Notes under the pieces: model-generated
Told to the model about the DNA's origin: nothing
The model's input: only the letters and a program-made list of their open reading frames with translations
Databases searched by the model: none
Source of the DNA: Burkholderia sp. WAC0059
Lineage (GTDB): Bacteria; Pseudomonadota; Gammaproteobacteria; Burkholderiales; Burkholderiaceae
Direction: 5' to 3'
DNA length: 64,000 nt
Assembly (NCBI RefSeq): GCF_002870125.1
Contig: NZ_PNEO01000006.1
Location: forward strand, 1 to 64,000
Shown: piece after piece, positions 62,608-64,000 of the stretch
Layout of the letters: every line of letters begins with the position of its first letter
How positions within the stretch are numbered: position 1 is the first letter of the stretch
Translations under genes and position numbers: made by a program

Positions 62608-64000
<1,393 letters not shown>

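Overview
The window looks like a chromosome segment of a Burkholderia-type beta-proteobacterium. The right half (about 32.2-64 kb) is GC-rich, has dense long antisense open frames, and carries genes typical of that group: an OmpC-like porin ending in Phe, several LysR and MFS genes, an HxlR regulator and a bifunctional katG. The left half (1-32.04 kb) is visibly lower in GC and is a genomic/defence island full of mobile-element debris.

Island, 1-32 kb. It opens with the tail of an IS3-family transposase. A type II CBASS operon follows on the minus strand (capV phospholipase, cap1 CD-NTase, cap2 E1/E2 and cap3 JAB peptidase, with overlapping or nearly overlapping reading frames). Its divergent WYL regulator capW shares a symmetric promoter/operator with it. 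An HNH nuclease of unknown type lies downstream. Next come a two-gene J-domain-like + HNH pair, a decayed ATPase with a DUF2188 gene, and a membrane-anchored NACHT NTPase. A first array of short direct repeats and a broken tyrosine integrase follow. After them are a KAP-family NTPase, a divergent RloC/AAA_13-type ATPase with a zinc-hook CxxC, an IS3 remnant, a giant DUF4011/SF1-helicase/Vsr-like nuclease protein, a decayed AAA+ gene and two DUF262 (GmrSD-like) nucleases with two tiny genes between them. A second, same-orientation repeat array and another integrase tail close the island at about 32.2 kb.

Metabolic region 1, 32.2-49.1 kb. After an EamA transporter and a GcvA-like LysR regulator, a long plus-strand cluster encodes HyuA/HyuB hydantoinase-type subunits, a periplasmic amino-acid-type binding protein, a fused permease-ATPase, a PuuE-like deacetylase/allantoinase, an epimerase and an SDR. 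Two paralogous XRE-cupin regulators flank it, and an acetamidase/formamidase and an HpaB-type flavin monooxygenase follow. Together they suggest uptake and breakdown of a cyclic amide or other N-heterocycle; the substrate is not deducible.

Metabolic region 2, 49.2-59.1 kb. A porin, an MFS permease and a LysR regulator lie on one strand. Divergent from them is an operon of mandelate-racemase-type dehydratase, DapA-family aldolase, MFS, SMP-30 lactonase and a second MFS. This is the layout of a sugar-acid (aldonate/aldarate) pathway: import, lactone opening, dehydration, aldol cleavage.

Right edge, 59.6-64 kb: a chemoreceptor, an HxlR regulator divergent from an SDR, and the 5' two-fifths or so of katG. 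No tRNA, rRNA or CRISPR array was seen.
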